Assembly (NCBI GenBank): GCA_947645355.1
Contig: CANSCI010000007.1
Location: 1-52,825 of the forward strand
Source: an uncultured Dorea sp.
GTDB taxonomy: Bacteria; Bacillota; Clostridia; Lachnospirales; Lachnospiraceae
Length of the DNA stretch: 52,825 bases
Direction of reading: 5' to 3'
The notes under the pieces are model-generated. The model was not told where the DNA came from, made no database searches, and saw only the letters and a program-made list of their open reading frames with translations. Shown here in pieces: positions 25,720 through 33,962 of the stretch. Positions within the stretch are counted from its first letter, which is position 1; every line of letters starts with the position of its first letter. A program made the position numbers and the translations under genes.

Positions 25720-25767
25720 GCAGAAAAATAGAAAATCTATATTTGGTAGAAATGAAGAGGTAAAAAT

Positions 25768-27957
25768 ATGGCAATTGAGGTAAAAAACAAGGTTATCAAG
25801 CGAAATGGAGAGGAAGTAGATTTCCATTTGGAGAAGATCATAAATGCGATCAAGGCGGCAAATCATGAGATCGACCGGATCTATCAGATGAATGAATATC
25901 AGATTATCGCCATTGCGGAGAAGATTGCGAAGAAGGTTCAGGAGTCTACCCACGCGGTCAATGTGGAAGATATCCAGGACATGGTGGAGACAGGCATTAT
26001 GGAGATGCGCGGCTATGAGGTGGCTCAGAAATACGTGCGCTACCGCTATAAGAGGGAGATGAGCCGCAAGTCTAACACAACGGATAACGGGATCCTGGCG
26101 CTGATCGAGCATTTGAACGAGGAAGTGAATCAGGAGAACTCCAACAAGAATCCGGTAATCAATTCCACACAGAGGGATTACATGGCCGGGGAGGTGAGCA
26201 AGGATCTGTCTAAGCGTATCCTCCTTCCGGAGGAGGTTGTGCAGGCACATGAGGAAGGGATCATCCATTTCCATGATTCCGATTATTTTGCGCAGAAGGA
26301 GCACAACTGCGATCTGATTAATCTGGAGGATATGCTCCAGAACGGAACTGTCATCAGCGAAACGCTGATCGAGAAACCTCACAGCTTTTTTACGGCGTGT
26401 AATGTGACGACGCAGATCGTTGCCCAGGTGGCAAGCAACCAGTACGGGGGACAGTCATTTTCACTGGCACATCTGGCGCCGTTTGTGGATATCAGCCGTC
26501 AGAAGCTTAGAAAGGCAGTTATAGAGGAGCGTCAGGAGTGCAAGGAGAGCATGGATGAAGAGATTATCACGCGGGTGACAGAGCGCAGGCTCCGTGAAGA
26601 GATTAAGAGCGGCATCCAGACCATCCAGTACCAGTTGATCACATTGATGACCTGTAACGGGCAGGCTCCGTTTGTAACTATGTTCATGTATCTGGATGAG
26701 GTGCCGGAGGGGCAGATCCGGGACGACCTTGCTATTATTATAGAGGAAGTTCTGATTCAGAGGATGCAGGGCGTGAAGAATGAAAAAGGCGTGTGGATCA
26801 CACCGGCATTCCCGAAGCTGATCTATGTGCTGGATGAAGACAACATTACTGAAAAATCGGAATACTGGTATCTGACACACCTGGCGGCAAAATGTACGGC
26901 CAAACGTATGGTGCCGGATTATATTTCTGCAAAGATCATGAAGGAACTAAAAAAAGGGGAAGTATACACCTGTATGGGCTGCAGGTCATTCCTGACAGTG
27001 GAAGATTCCCAGAGGAATGCAGACGGAAGCCATAAATTCTACGGAAGATTCAACCAGGGTGTGGTGACCATCAACCTTGTAGATGTGGCCTGTTCTTCAG
27101 AGGGGGACATGGACAAATTCTGGAATATTCTGGACGAACGGCTGGAGTTGTGCCACCGCGCCCTCAGATGCAGACATGAGCGGCTTTTAGGGACAGTGTC
27201 TGACGTGGCGCCGATTCTATGGCAGTATGGTGCGCTGGCGCGTCTTTCGAAGGGAGAGAAGATCGATAAGCTGTTGTACGGCGGATATTCTACGATCTCT
27301 CTCGGTTATGCGGGACTCTATGAGATGTGCGTGCGGATGCTTGGCAGGTCACACACAGATCCGCAGGCCAGCGGGTTTGCGCTGAAGGTTATGCAGCGGC
27401 TGAACGATAAATGTGCAGAGTGGAAGGCAGCGGAGAACATCAGCTATTCTGTGTACGGGACGCCGATGGAGTCTACGACCTACAAGTTTGCCAAATGTCT
27501 GCAGAAGCGGTTTGGGATTATAGAAGGAGTTACGGACAAGAATTATATTACGAACAGTTATCATGTACATGTGTCAGAGAAGATCAACGCATTTGACAAA
27601 TTAAAATTCGAGGCAGAGTTCCAGAAACTGTCTCCGGGTGGTGCAATCAGCTATATCGAGGTTCCGAATATGCAGGATAATATCCCGGCAGTCCTTTCTG
27701 TTATGCAGTTTATCTACGATAATATTATGTATGCAGAACTTAACACAAAAAGTGATTACTGTGAATGCTGCGGCTACAGCGGGGAGATCCTGATCAAAGA
27801 GGATGAGTCAGGGAAACTGATCTGGGAATGCCCGGGCTGTGGGAACAGAGACCAGGAAAAGATGTCTGTTGCGAGAAGGACCTGCGGCTATATCGGGACG
27901 CAGTTCTGGAACCAGGGGCGGACACAGGAGATTAAGGACAGGGTGCTTCACCTGTAA
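25768..27957 (+). CDS. nrdD: Anaerobic (class III) ribonucleoside-triphosphate reductase
   Basis: A 729-residue oxygen-sensitive reductase that makes dNTPs from NTPs with a glycyl radical. Residues 5-95 form an ATP-cone (VIKRNGEEVDFHLEKII) for allosteric control. The barrel contains HFHDSDYF and the conserved CNVTTQI and QGVVTINL stretches. Near the C-terminus are four Cys of a zinc site (CECCGYSG, then CPGCG, about 665-695) and the radical loop RRTCGYIGTQFWN with Gly near residue 707. The start follows GAAGAGG. A NrdR box overlaps the promoter region, and the activase nrdG follows 16 nt downstream. Confidence 0.97.
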   Translation: MAIEVKNKVIKRNGEEVDFHLEKIINAIKAANHEIDRIYQMNEYQIIAIAEKIAKKVQESTHAVNVEDIQDMVETGIMEMRGYEVAQKYVRYRYKREMSRKSNTTDNGILALIEHLNEEVNQENSNKNPVINSTQRDYMAGEVSKDLSKRILLPEEVVQAHEEGIIHFHDSDYFAQKEHNCDLINLEDMLQNGTVISETLIEKPHSFFTACNVTTQIVAQVASNQYGGQSFSLAHLAPFVDISRQKLRKAVIEERQECKESMDEEIITRVTERRLREEIKSGIQTIQYQLITLMTCNGQAPFVTMFMYLDEVPEGQIRDDLAIIIEEVLIQRMQGVKNEKGVWITPAFPKLIYVLDEDNITEKSEYWYLTHLAAKCTAKRMVPDYISAKIMKELKKGEVYTCMGCRSFLTVEDSQRNADGSHKFYGRFNQGVVTINLVDVACSSEGDMDKFWNILDERLELCHRALRCRHERLLGTVSDVAPILWQYGALARLSKGEKIDKLLYGGYSTISLGYAGLYEMCVRMLGRSHTDPQASGFALKVMQRLNDKCAEWKAAENISYSVYGTPMESTTYKFAKCLQKRFGIIEGVTDKNYITNSYHVHVSEKINAFDKLKFEAEFQKLSPGGAISYIEVPNMQDNIPAVLSVMQFIYDNIMYAELNTKSDYCECCGYSGEILIKEDESGKLIWECPGCGNRDQEKMSVARRTCGYIGTQFWNQGRTQEIKDRVLHL

Positions 27958-27973
27958 GAGAGAATGTGTGTAT

Positions 27974-28471
27974 ATGAATTATGGAATGATAAAGGAATAT
28001 GATATCGCGGACGGCCCCGGAGTTCGGGTAAGTCTTTTTGTGTCGGGGTGCAGGCATCACTGTAAAGGCTGCTTTAATTCTGAGACGTGGGATTTTTCTT
28101 ATGGTGAACCTTACACACAGGAGGTGGAGGAGAGGATTCTGGAGCTTCTTAAACCATCCTATATCCAGGGATTTACTCTTCTCGGCGGGGAGCCTTTTGA
28201 GCCGGAGAACCAGGCGGTACTTGTCGGGCTTTTGAGGAGGATCCGGGAGTGTTGTCCGCAGAAGGACGTCTGGTGCTATACAGGTTATCTGTATGATGTG
28301 GATTTGCCGGAGGGCGGCAAGGTGCATACAGCAGTTACAGAAGAGATGCTTTCCTATATTGATGTCCTGGTGGACGGTGAATTTATTGAGGAAGAAAAGG
28401 ATATCACGCTTCCGTTCCGGGGCAGCAGAAACCAGCGTATATTAGAACTTGGCAGACCAAACAAAATATGA
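27974..28471 (+). CDS. nrdG: Anaerobic ribonucleotide reductase activating protein
   Basis: A 165-residue radical SAM enzyme that installs the glycyl radical on NrdD. The cluster motif is CRHHCKGC at residues 26-33 (CX3CX2C), followed by FTLLGGEPFEPEN, a GGEP-type SAM-binding motif. I chose ATG 27974, giving the family N-terminus MNYGMIKEYDIADGPGVR; the reading frame continues upstream into nrdD without meaning. The ribosome site is weak, so coupling to nrdD translation is likely. The stop overlaps the leader of the next gene, which has its own AGGAGG. Confidence 0.96.
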   Translation: MNYGMIKEYDIADGPGVRVSLFVSGCRHHCKGCFNSETWDFSYGEPYTQEVEERILELLKPSYIQGFTLLGGEPFEPENQAVLVGLLRRIRECCPQKDVWCYTGYLYDVDLPEGGKVHTAVTEEMLSYIDVLVDGEFIEEEKDITLPFRGSRNQRILELGRPNKI

Positions 28472-28482
28472 GGAGGATGAAT

Positions 28483-29322
28483 ATGAATCCGGTAAGTGAA
28501 AAGTTGTCAAAATGTTATGAGTCCATGAAGGACAAGGTTCCGTTTAAACCACAGATTGCATTGGTGCTGGGTTCCGGCCTTGGAGACTATGCAGATGAGA
28601 TCCAGGTTGAATCTGTCCTGGAGTACAAAGATATTGAAGGGTTCCCGGTGTCTACGGTCCAGGGGCATAAAGGCCGTTTTTTATTTGGGCATGTGGAGAA
28701 TGTACCGGTGGTGATCATGCAGGGAAGGGTCCACTATTATGAGGGGTATGCAATGACGGACGTGGTGCTCCCCATCCGGCTTATGAAGCTGATGGGCGCA
28801 GAGGCTCTGTTTCTGACGAATGCTGCCGGCGGCGTAAATTATGATTTCCGTGCCGGTGATTTTATGCTGATCAGGGATCAGATTGCGAGTTTTGTTCCGT
28901 CTCCGCTGCTTGGGCCCAATCTGGAAGAGTTGGGTCCGCGGTTCTGTGATATGTCGGAGGTCTATGATGAGGATCTCAGAGTTATTATCAGGAAAGCAGC
29001 TGAGGATCTCGGCATACCCCTTAAGGAAGGGGTGTATGTGCAGCTTACCGGGCCCAGCTATGAGACGCCTGCAGAGGTAAATATGTGCCGGGTCCTGGGA
29101 GGAGATGCAGTGGGGATGAGTACTGCCTGTGAAGGGATCGCAGCCAACCATATGGGAATGAAGATCTGTGGTATTTCCTGCATCAGCAACATGGCATGCG
29201 GTATGACGGAAAATCCGCTGAGTCACAAAGAAGTACAGGAAACTGCCGACCGTGTTGCCCCGTTGTTTAAAAAGCTGATCACGACGTCAGTGCTCCGAAT
29301 TGCAAAGCATCTGGAAGCATAA
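28483..29322 (+). CDS. punA: Purine-nucleoside phosphorylase (inosine/guanosine type)
   Basis: A 279-residue trimeric-type phosphorylase that splits purine nucleosides with phosphate to free base and ribose- or deoxyribose-1-phosphate. Marks are IALVLGSGLGDYAD near residue 27, VQGHKGRF, RVHYYEGY, LTNAAGGVN, GPSYETPAE and the Asn-containing ISCISNMACGM. The start at 28483 lies six nt after AGGAGG; the upstream ATG at 28468 overlaps that site. Its position after nrdDG links nucleotide salvage with dNTP supply. Confidence 0.94.
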   Translation: MNPVSEKLSKCYESMKDKVPFKPQIALVLGSGLGDYADEIQVESVLEYKDIEGFPVSTVQGHKGRFLFGHVENVPVVIMQGRVHYYEGYAMTDVVLPIRLMKLMGAEALFLTNAAGGVNYDFRAGDFMLIRDQIASFVPSPLLGPNLEELGPRFCDMSEVYDEDLRVIIRKAAEDLGIPLKEGVYVQLTGPSYETPAEVNMCRVLGGDAVGMSTACEGIAANHMGMKICGISCISNMACGMTENPLSHKEVQETADRVAPLFKKLITTSVLRIAKHLEA

Positions 29323-29341
29323 ACGGGATGCCAAAGTCCTG

Positions 29342-29370
29342 TTGACGTACATTGGCCGTTTTGTTAAAAT
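29342..29370 (+). promoter_or_regulatory. Promoter of the HTH protein gene
   Basis: TTGACG (29342-29347), a 17-nt spacer and TAAAAT (29365-29370), giving a leader of about 100 nt before the ATG at 29478. Confidence 0.75.
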
Positions 29371-29477
29371 ATAAAAGGAAAAATATTGGTTTATCAAGAA
29401 ACATATAAGTTTACAAATGGACTGTCAGATAAAACCTGCGAGGGGCATATTTTAATTGAACGAGGAGGACAGGCATC

Positions 29478-30455
29478 ATGGATTTGACATTTGGCGAACA
29501 GGTCAAAATTATATTAAGCAGAAAAGGGATGACAATTAAAGAGCTTGCAGAGATTATTGAGGAACGCACGGGTAAGAAAATGTCACGGCAGAACCTGACA
29601 CAGAGGTTAGGGCGTGATAATTTTCAGGAGCAGGATATGCGTATGATCGCAGGGATTCTGGGATGCCCTTTTCACCTGAGTATTTTGAGTGAGGATATTT
29701 CCGATGAGCTTGCGGCCGGCCAGGAAGAGAACCGGGCATATATGGGGGGAACTACGGAACAGGTTCAGGGGGAGGATGATTATAGACATCCAGTGTCTGA
29801 GGATACGCCTGTTTTTGAGCGTGAGATTACGGTCGGTGAGGTTGTGGATATTCAGAGAGAACTTGTGGATACCGGGCTGGCAGGCGATTCTTCCATGGAG
29901 GAGATCTTAAAGGAAGTGGATGCCTTAGAGCGTGAGGATAAGAAAAGGCAGAAGAAGGAGCACCGTGCCGTCTTCGGGGATGCCGAGAAAAAGTTGTATG
30001 GGTGGAAGGCTTATTTGCAGCGCAAGCTCAAAAATGCAGAAGGATTTGTCAAGGAGGCGGCTTCTCAGGCATCCGGAGGAGATAAGGAAGATGCCCCTGC
30101 GGTAAAGAAAGAGCCGGCGGAGGAGACTGTAAGCCCCGCGCCGTCAGCAAGTCGTAAGCCGGAGGAAAAAGAGCATCGGTATGACGACGAGGCAATGGCA
30201 ATTATGCGGGAGGCAGCAAGGTGGGCGGAGGAAGAGCCTGAAGATACGTCTGTCGGGGATGTGAACCCGTACACGGGGCATGAGTATCTGTCCAACAGCG
30301 TACGCATGCATCCGGAGCGCATTGGCTATGTGCAGGTATATGACCGTGGAGAGCACAAGTGGTCGGACATGACTCAGTGGGCATTTCTGGGATATCAGGA
30401 CCGCAAGAAGGCGCTTCTGGGAAATGATTATGAGCCGCCGATTTATCTGGATTAG
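29478..30455 (+). CDS. HTH-domain protein with conserved C-terminal region, unknown function
   Basis: A 325-residue protein. Residues 1-70 are a probable Cro/CI-like helix-turn-helix (EQVKIILSRKGMTIKELAE, then SRQNLTQRL). The middle (about 75-250) is charged and probably disordered, with a Pro/Glu/Lys-rich part. The last 65 residues are ordered and aromatic-rich (NPYTGHEYLSNSVRMHPE, GYVQVYDRGEHKWSDMTQW) and look like a conserved module of the Lachnospiraceae, function unknown. The gene follows GAGGAGG and ends 17 nt before dgt, so the two are probably cotranscribed. Confidence 0.65.
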   Translation: MDLTFGEQVKIILSRKGMTIKELAEIIEERTGKKMSRQNLTQRLGRDNFQEQDMRMIAGILGCPFHLSILSEDISDELAAGQEENRAYMGGTTEQVQGEDDYRHPVSEDTPVFEREITVGEVVDIQRELVDTGLAGDSSMEEILKEVDALEREDKKRQKKEHRAVFGDAEKKLYGWKAYLQRKLKNAEGFVKEAASQASGGDKEDAPAVKKEPAEETVSPAPSASRKPEEKEHRYDDEAMAIMREAARWAEEEPEDTSVGDVNPYTGHEYLSNSVRMHPERIGYVQVYDRGEHKWSDMTQWAFLGYQDRKKALLGNDYEPPIYLD

Positions 30456-30472
30456 GGAAAGAGCAGGGAGAT

Positions 30473-31900
30473 ATGGATTGGGAGCAGTTACTGTCGACAA
30501 AACGCAGCAGAGGATTTTCAAATAAAAACAAATATTCCCGGAGTACGGATCTTAGAAGTGAATTCGAGAAGGATTACCACCGGATCATAGGAAGTGCTTC
30601 CTTCCGGAGACTTCAGGATAAAACCCAGGTTTTTCCGCTGGATAAAAGTGATTTTATCCGGACGAGGCTGACACATTCGCTGGAGGTGTCTTCGTTTGCA
30701 AAATCACTGGGTCAGAATATCGGAGAAAATATTCTGGCATATAAAAGGGATCCCAGTTTTACTCCAAAGATGAAGGAGGATATATGCAGTATCCTGCAGT
30801 GTGCAGGGCTGATCCATGATATCGGCAACCCGCCGTTCGGGCATTTTGGAGAGACGGCGATCCGGGAATGGTTTGTCAGGAACCTTCCGGTCCTTCAATT
30901 TCATGGGAAGCCGGTGGCAGAGGTACTCTCGGAGCAGATGCGGGAGGATTTTTATCATTTTGAGGGGAATGCACAGGCGTTGCGTCTGGTGAGCAAGCTG
31001 CATTTCCTGGTGGATGAAAACGGAATGAACCTTACCTATGCACTTTTGAATACAATTGTAAAATATCCGGTTGCATCAAATCAGATCAATCGGCAATCCG
31101 GCAATATTAAGGATAAGAAGATGGGCTTTTATTTTGCCGACGAGGAGATCTTCCGGGAGATCGAGAGGGAGACGGGCACAAACGGCAGGCGGCATCCGCT
31201 GACATTTATCCTGGAGGCGGCGGACGACATTGCCTACAAGACGGCGGATATTGAGGATGCATATGTGAAAGGATTTATCAGCTATTCAATGCTTCTGGAG
31301 GAACTGAAGGAGCTGCAGGGATTGTACGGGAAGGAAGATGCCCAGTCTTTTCAGCCGCTGAAGGTACTGGAAGATCTGTATTTGAGGGGGAAGGACAAAC
31401 ATGTAGAGGATCCGGGGGAGTATGCTGTAAAAAACTGGATCATCCGTGTGCAGGGCTTTCTTATTAATTGTGCGACTTATGGGTTTACTTCTAATTATGC
31501 GGCTATTATGGCGGGGGAATATCCGTTTGACCTGTTTCACCGTACGTTTGCGGAGAAGCTGATGGATCTTCTCGGTGATCTGGCATTTCGGAAGGTATTT
31601 ACTTCGGATGCGATCTACCGGATGGAGGTAGCCGAGGCGGCTATGATTGATTTTTTAATGGATAAGTTTGTCTCGGCAGTTTTGAAATACGATGATAAAG
31701 GAGAAAAGCTGGGTTCGATCGATGCCAGAATGGTATCTTTTATTTCCAGCAATTATAAAAATGCATATCATGTTCATGCGAAGGGGAAACCGGATGACTG
31801 CAGGCTGTATCTGCGGCTTCTGCTTGTTACCGACTATATCTGCGGCATGACAGACAGTTATGCGAAGCGCCTGTATCAGGAATTGAATGCAATTGTGTAA
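30473..31900 (+). CDS. dgt: dGTP triphosphohydrolase-family HD phosphohydrolase
   Basis: A 475-residue HD-domain enzyme that cleaves dGTP (or another dNTP) to nucleoside and triphosphate. ASFRRLQDKTQVFPL is the Dgt entry motif; RTRLTHSLEV (first His) and GLIHDIGNPPFGHFGE (HD pair) supply the metal ligands, and EAADDIAYKTADIEDA carries the later Asp. The length suits the bacterial Dgt family. The start follows AGGGAGAT. It lies downstream of nrdDG and punA, forming a loose nucleotide-pool neighbourhood, though in a separate transcript. Confidence 0.9.
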   Translation: MDWEQLLSTKRSRGFSNKNKYSRSTDLRSEFEKDYHRIIGSASFRRLQDKTQVFPLDKSDFIRTRLTHSLEVSSFAKSLGQNIGENILAYKRDPSFTPKMKEDICSILQCAGLIHDIGNPPFGHFGETAIREWFVRNLPVLQFHGKPVAEVLSEQMREDFYHFEGNAQALRLVSKLHFLVDENGMNLTYALLNTIVKYPVASNQINRQSGNIKDKKMGFYFADEEIFREIERETGTNGRRHPLTFILEAADDIAYKTADIEDAYVKGFISYSMLLEELKELQGLYGKEDAQSFQPLKVLEDLYLRGKDKHVEDPGEYAVKNWIIRVQGFLINCATYGFTSNYAAIMAGEYPFDLFHRTFAEKLMDLLGDLAFRKVFTSDAIYRMEVAEAAMIDFLMDKFVSAVLKYDDKGEKLGSIDARMVSFISSNYKNAYHVHAKGKPDDCRLYLRLLLVTDYICGMTDSYAKRLYQELNAIV

Positions 31901-31965
31901 TGCAGGTATTTTTTTTACGGAAGATGAATAGATTGTGATAAGTGTACCAGATTGGATGTGGTGGT

Positions 31966-33111
31966 TTGAAACGATTTATTCGTTATCTGTATGAATATGA
32001 ACAGGGGAGAAGAACACGGAATGTAGGATTTGTTAAGGTAGAGCAGGATGAGCAGGAATGTGTGGTGCACGTGCACGGCAAAGGTCTGCGCATGGGCGGA
32101 CAGAGGAAGCTCGGGCTCTATCTTTTCTATGAAAGTGAGGATGGATGCACAGGAATCTGGCAGGGCGAGATCGACAACATCAATCCGGCGGTGAATTATC
32201 GGCTGCATTATACGAGAGAAGATGTAGGGGAGCCGGAGAATTTTGACCGGATCAACGGGGTGATTATGAGTAATGGAGATGGGCGCAAGTATGCGTCGGT
32301 CTGGAGTGATATGCCTGTGGACGTGGATCGTATGCAGGTGTGGACGCAAGGGATGGCTCCGGCAGAGAAAGCCCGGCAGATGCCGGGGGATGCAGACGGG
32401 GATAGGCCGCAGGCCGGGATGACTCCGGCAGAAGAGGATCAACAGATACCGCAGGCCGGGATGACTCCGGAAGAAGAAGATCGGCAGAGGCCGCAGGCCG
32501 GGATGACTCCGGCAGAAGAAAATCAGCAGATGCCGCAGGCCGGGACAGTTCCGACAGAGGAAGTCCGGCAGATGCCGGAGGATGCAGACGAGGAGAGGCG
32601 TCAGGCCGGGACAGCTCCGGCAGAGGAAGATCGACAGATGCCGCAGACCGGGACAGCTCCCGCAGAGGAGGAACAGCTTCGGCAGGAAATAGCAGAGGAA
32701 AGGCCGCAGGTACGCCTGGAAGCGAAGGTAAAGGAGGAGGCGGGGAATGATTCACCGCAGCCTGTTCGCATTCAGGAGGCCGGCAGGCCGGTAAGGCAGT
32801 GGAAGGTTACAAAGATTCAGCGCAAGGAGCTTGCGAAGCTTCCCAGATGTGAGTGGAGACTGGCCAATAATAATTTTCTTCTGCATGGATATTATAATTA
32901 CAGGCATCTTGTGTTTATAGAGAATGAACGGATCATGTATCTGGGGGTTCCGGGGATCTATCACGAGAAGGAAGCAGAGGCGGCAGGAGCATGGGGGTTC
33001 CCGGATTTTGTGCCTCAGAAAGAACTGGAAGTCATGCTGTCCTCGGACGAATGTGAGGAGGAAGAGCAGTTTGGCTACTGGTGCCGGCAGGTCAGGCATC
33101 CGTTTTGCTGA
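31966..33111 (+). CDS. DUF6128-like protein with a repetitive linker
   Basis: About 381 residues. The N-terminal domain (about 1-110, starting KRFIRYLYEYEQGRRTRNVGF) and the C-terminal domain (about 280-380, WRLANNNFLLHGYYNYRHL, then YLGVPGIYHEKE) are conserved in Lachnospiraceae proteins of the DUF6128 type. They are joined by a linker made of near repeats such as QAGMTPAEEDQQ, about 13-16 residues each, repeated six or seven times between about 125 and 245. The TTG at 31966 gives the family N-terminus; the earlier GTG at 31942 has no ribosome site. The function is unknown. It sits between dgt and tadA. Confidence 0.7.
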   Translation: MKRFIRYLYEYEQGRRTRNVGFVKVEQDEQECVVHVHGKGLRMGGQRKLGLYLFYESEDGCTGIWQGEIDNINPAVNYRLHYTREDVGEPENFDRINGVIMSNGDGRKYASVWSDMPVDVDRMQVWTQGMAPAEKARQMPGDADGDRPQAGMTPAEEDQQIPQAGMTPEEEDRQRPQAGMTPAEENQQMPQAGTVPTEEVRQMPEDADEERRQAGTAPAEEDRQMPQTGTAPAEEEQLRQEIAEERPQVRLEAKVKEEAGNDSPQPVRIQEAGRPVRQWKVTKIQRKELAKLPRCEWRLANNNFLLHGYYNYRHLVFIENERIMYLGVPGIYHEKEAEAAGAWGFPDFVPQKELEVMLSSDECEEEEQFGYWCRQVRHPFC

Positions 33112-33170
33112 TTCTTTGCCCGGGGATCAGCAAAGCCGCTGTACCGGGGCATACAGAGATGGGGGAAGTT

Positions 33171-33650
33171 ATGTTAGATACGGATGAAAAATATATGAAA
33201 GAGGCAATCCGGCAGGCCAGAAAGGCTTATGCGCTTGGCGAAACACCGATCGGATGTGTCATTGTGCATGAAGGAAAGATTATCGGAAGGGGATACAACC
33301 GCAGGACGATAGATAAGAATACGTTGGCGCACGCGGAACTTGCAGCAATAAAAAAAGCCGGCAGGAAGCTGGGGGACTGGCGTCTGGAGGGGTGTACCAT
33401 GTATGTGACATTGGAGCCCTGCCAGATGTGTTCCGGCGCGATCGTGCAGTCAAGGATGGACCGCGTGGTCGTAGGGTGTATGAATCCAAAAGCAGGCTGT
33501 GCAGGTTCTGTGCTGAATCTTCTTCAGATGCCGGAATTCAACCATCAGGCTGAACTTACGACCGGTGTTCTGGAGGAGGAATGCAGCCAGATGATGAAAT
33601 CTTTTTTTAAGGAACTGCGGGAACGAAAGAAAGCAGAAGATAAGAAATAA
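33171..33650 (+). CDS. tadA: tRNA-specific adenosine deaminase
   Basis: A 159-residue zinc deaminase that converts A34 of tRNA-Arg(ACG) to inosine. LAHAELAAI gives the zinc His (near 54) and catalytic Glu (near 56), and LEPCQMCSGAI gives the two Cys (near 84 and 87), the same spacing as E. coli TadA. The start is ATG 33171 after GGGGGAA; ATG 33159 in the same frame is possible. The stop codon is inside the T-run that ends the SRP RNA gene on the opposite strand, so the two genes converge with touching ends. Confidence 0.95.
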   Translation: MLDTDEKYMKEAIRQARKAYALGETPIGCVIVHEGKIIGRGYNRRTIDKNTLAHAELAAIKKAGRKLGDWRLEGCTMYVTLEPCQMCSGAIVQSRMDRVVVGCMNPKAGCAGSVLNLLQMPEFNHQAELTTGVLEEECSQMMKSFFKELRERKKAEDKK

Positions 33651-33916
33651 AAAATGTGCATTGCGCTTCGAGCATCTGCTCACAGACGTTACCTTGACAG
33701 TTAACTCAGACCAGGCAGCCTCACGGCACCCGGAAGGTTCTGCTTAGTGCTGCTTCGTTCCCGACCTGACACGGTTCACAGATTTCCGTCGCGTAAGACC
33801 CAGTCATCAACGCCACTTTTCAAGGGCGGCTCTGCAAGCCTATGCCCTCTGCGCAATATCACCCCTGCTATAGCGGACTGCAGGTTCAAGGTACCGCTAA
33901 CACCCCGGCTGCACAA
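33651..33916 (-). ncRNA. ffs: Signal recognition particle RNA (large, with Alu domain)
   Basis: Read on the minus strand, the S-domain core GTCAGGTCGGGAACGAAGCA followed by GCACTAAG is unmistakable (compare the E. coli 4.5S core GUCAGGUCCGGAAGGAAGCA). The 5' part, TAGCGGTACCTTGAACCTGC then AGTCCGCTATAGCAGGGG, matches the Alu domain of Bacillus-type scRNA, and GAGTTAACTGTCAAGGTAAC lies in the 3' Alu portion. The ends pair through GTGCA/TGCAC and a run of T follows. It is about 265 nt. In B. subtilis scr lies between tadA and dnaX in the same direction; here it is beside tadA but inverted. Confidence 0.96.
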
Positions 33917-33922
33917 TTCTAT

Positions 33923-33951
33923 ATTTTAACGTGCTTTCGCGAAAATGTCAA
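33923..33951 (-). promoter_or_regulatory. Promoter of SRP RNA
   Basis: On the minus strand TTGACA (33951-33946), a 17-nt spacer and TAAAAT (33928-33923). The start would be near 33916. The -35 box lies only 12 nt from the ATG of the divergent radical SAM gene and reaches up to its ribosome site, so the two are tightly packed. Confidence 0.85.
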
Positions 33952-33962
33952 TGGAGGAAACT

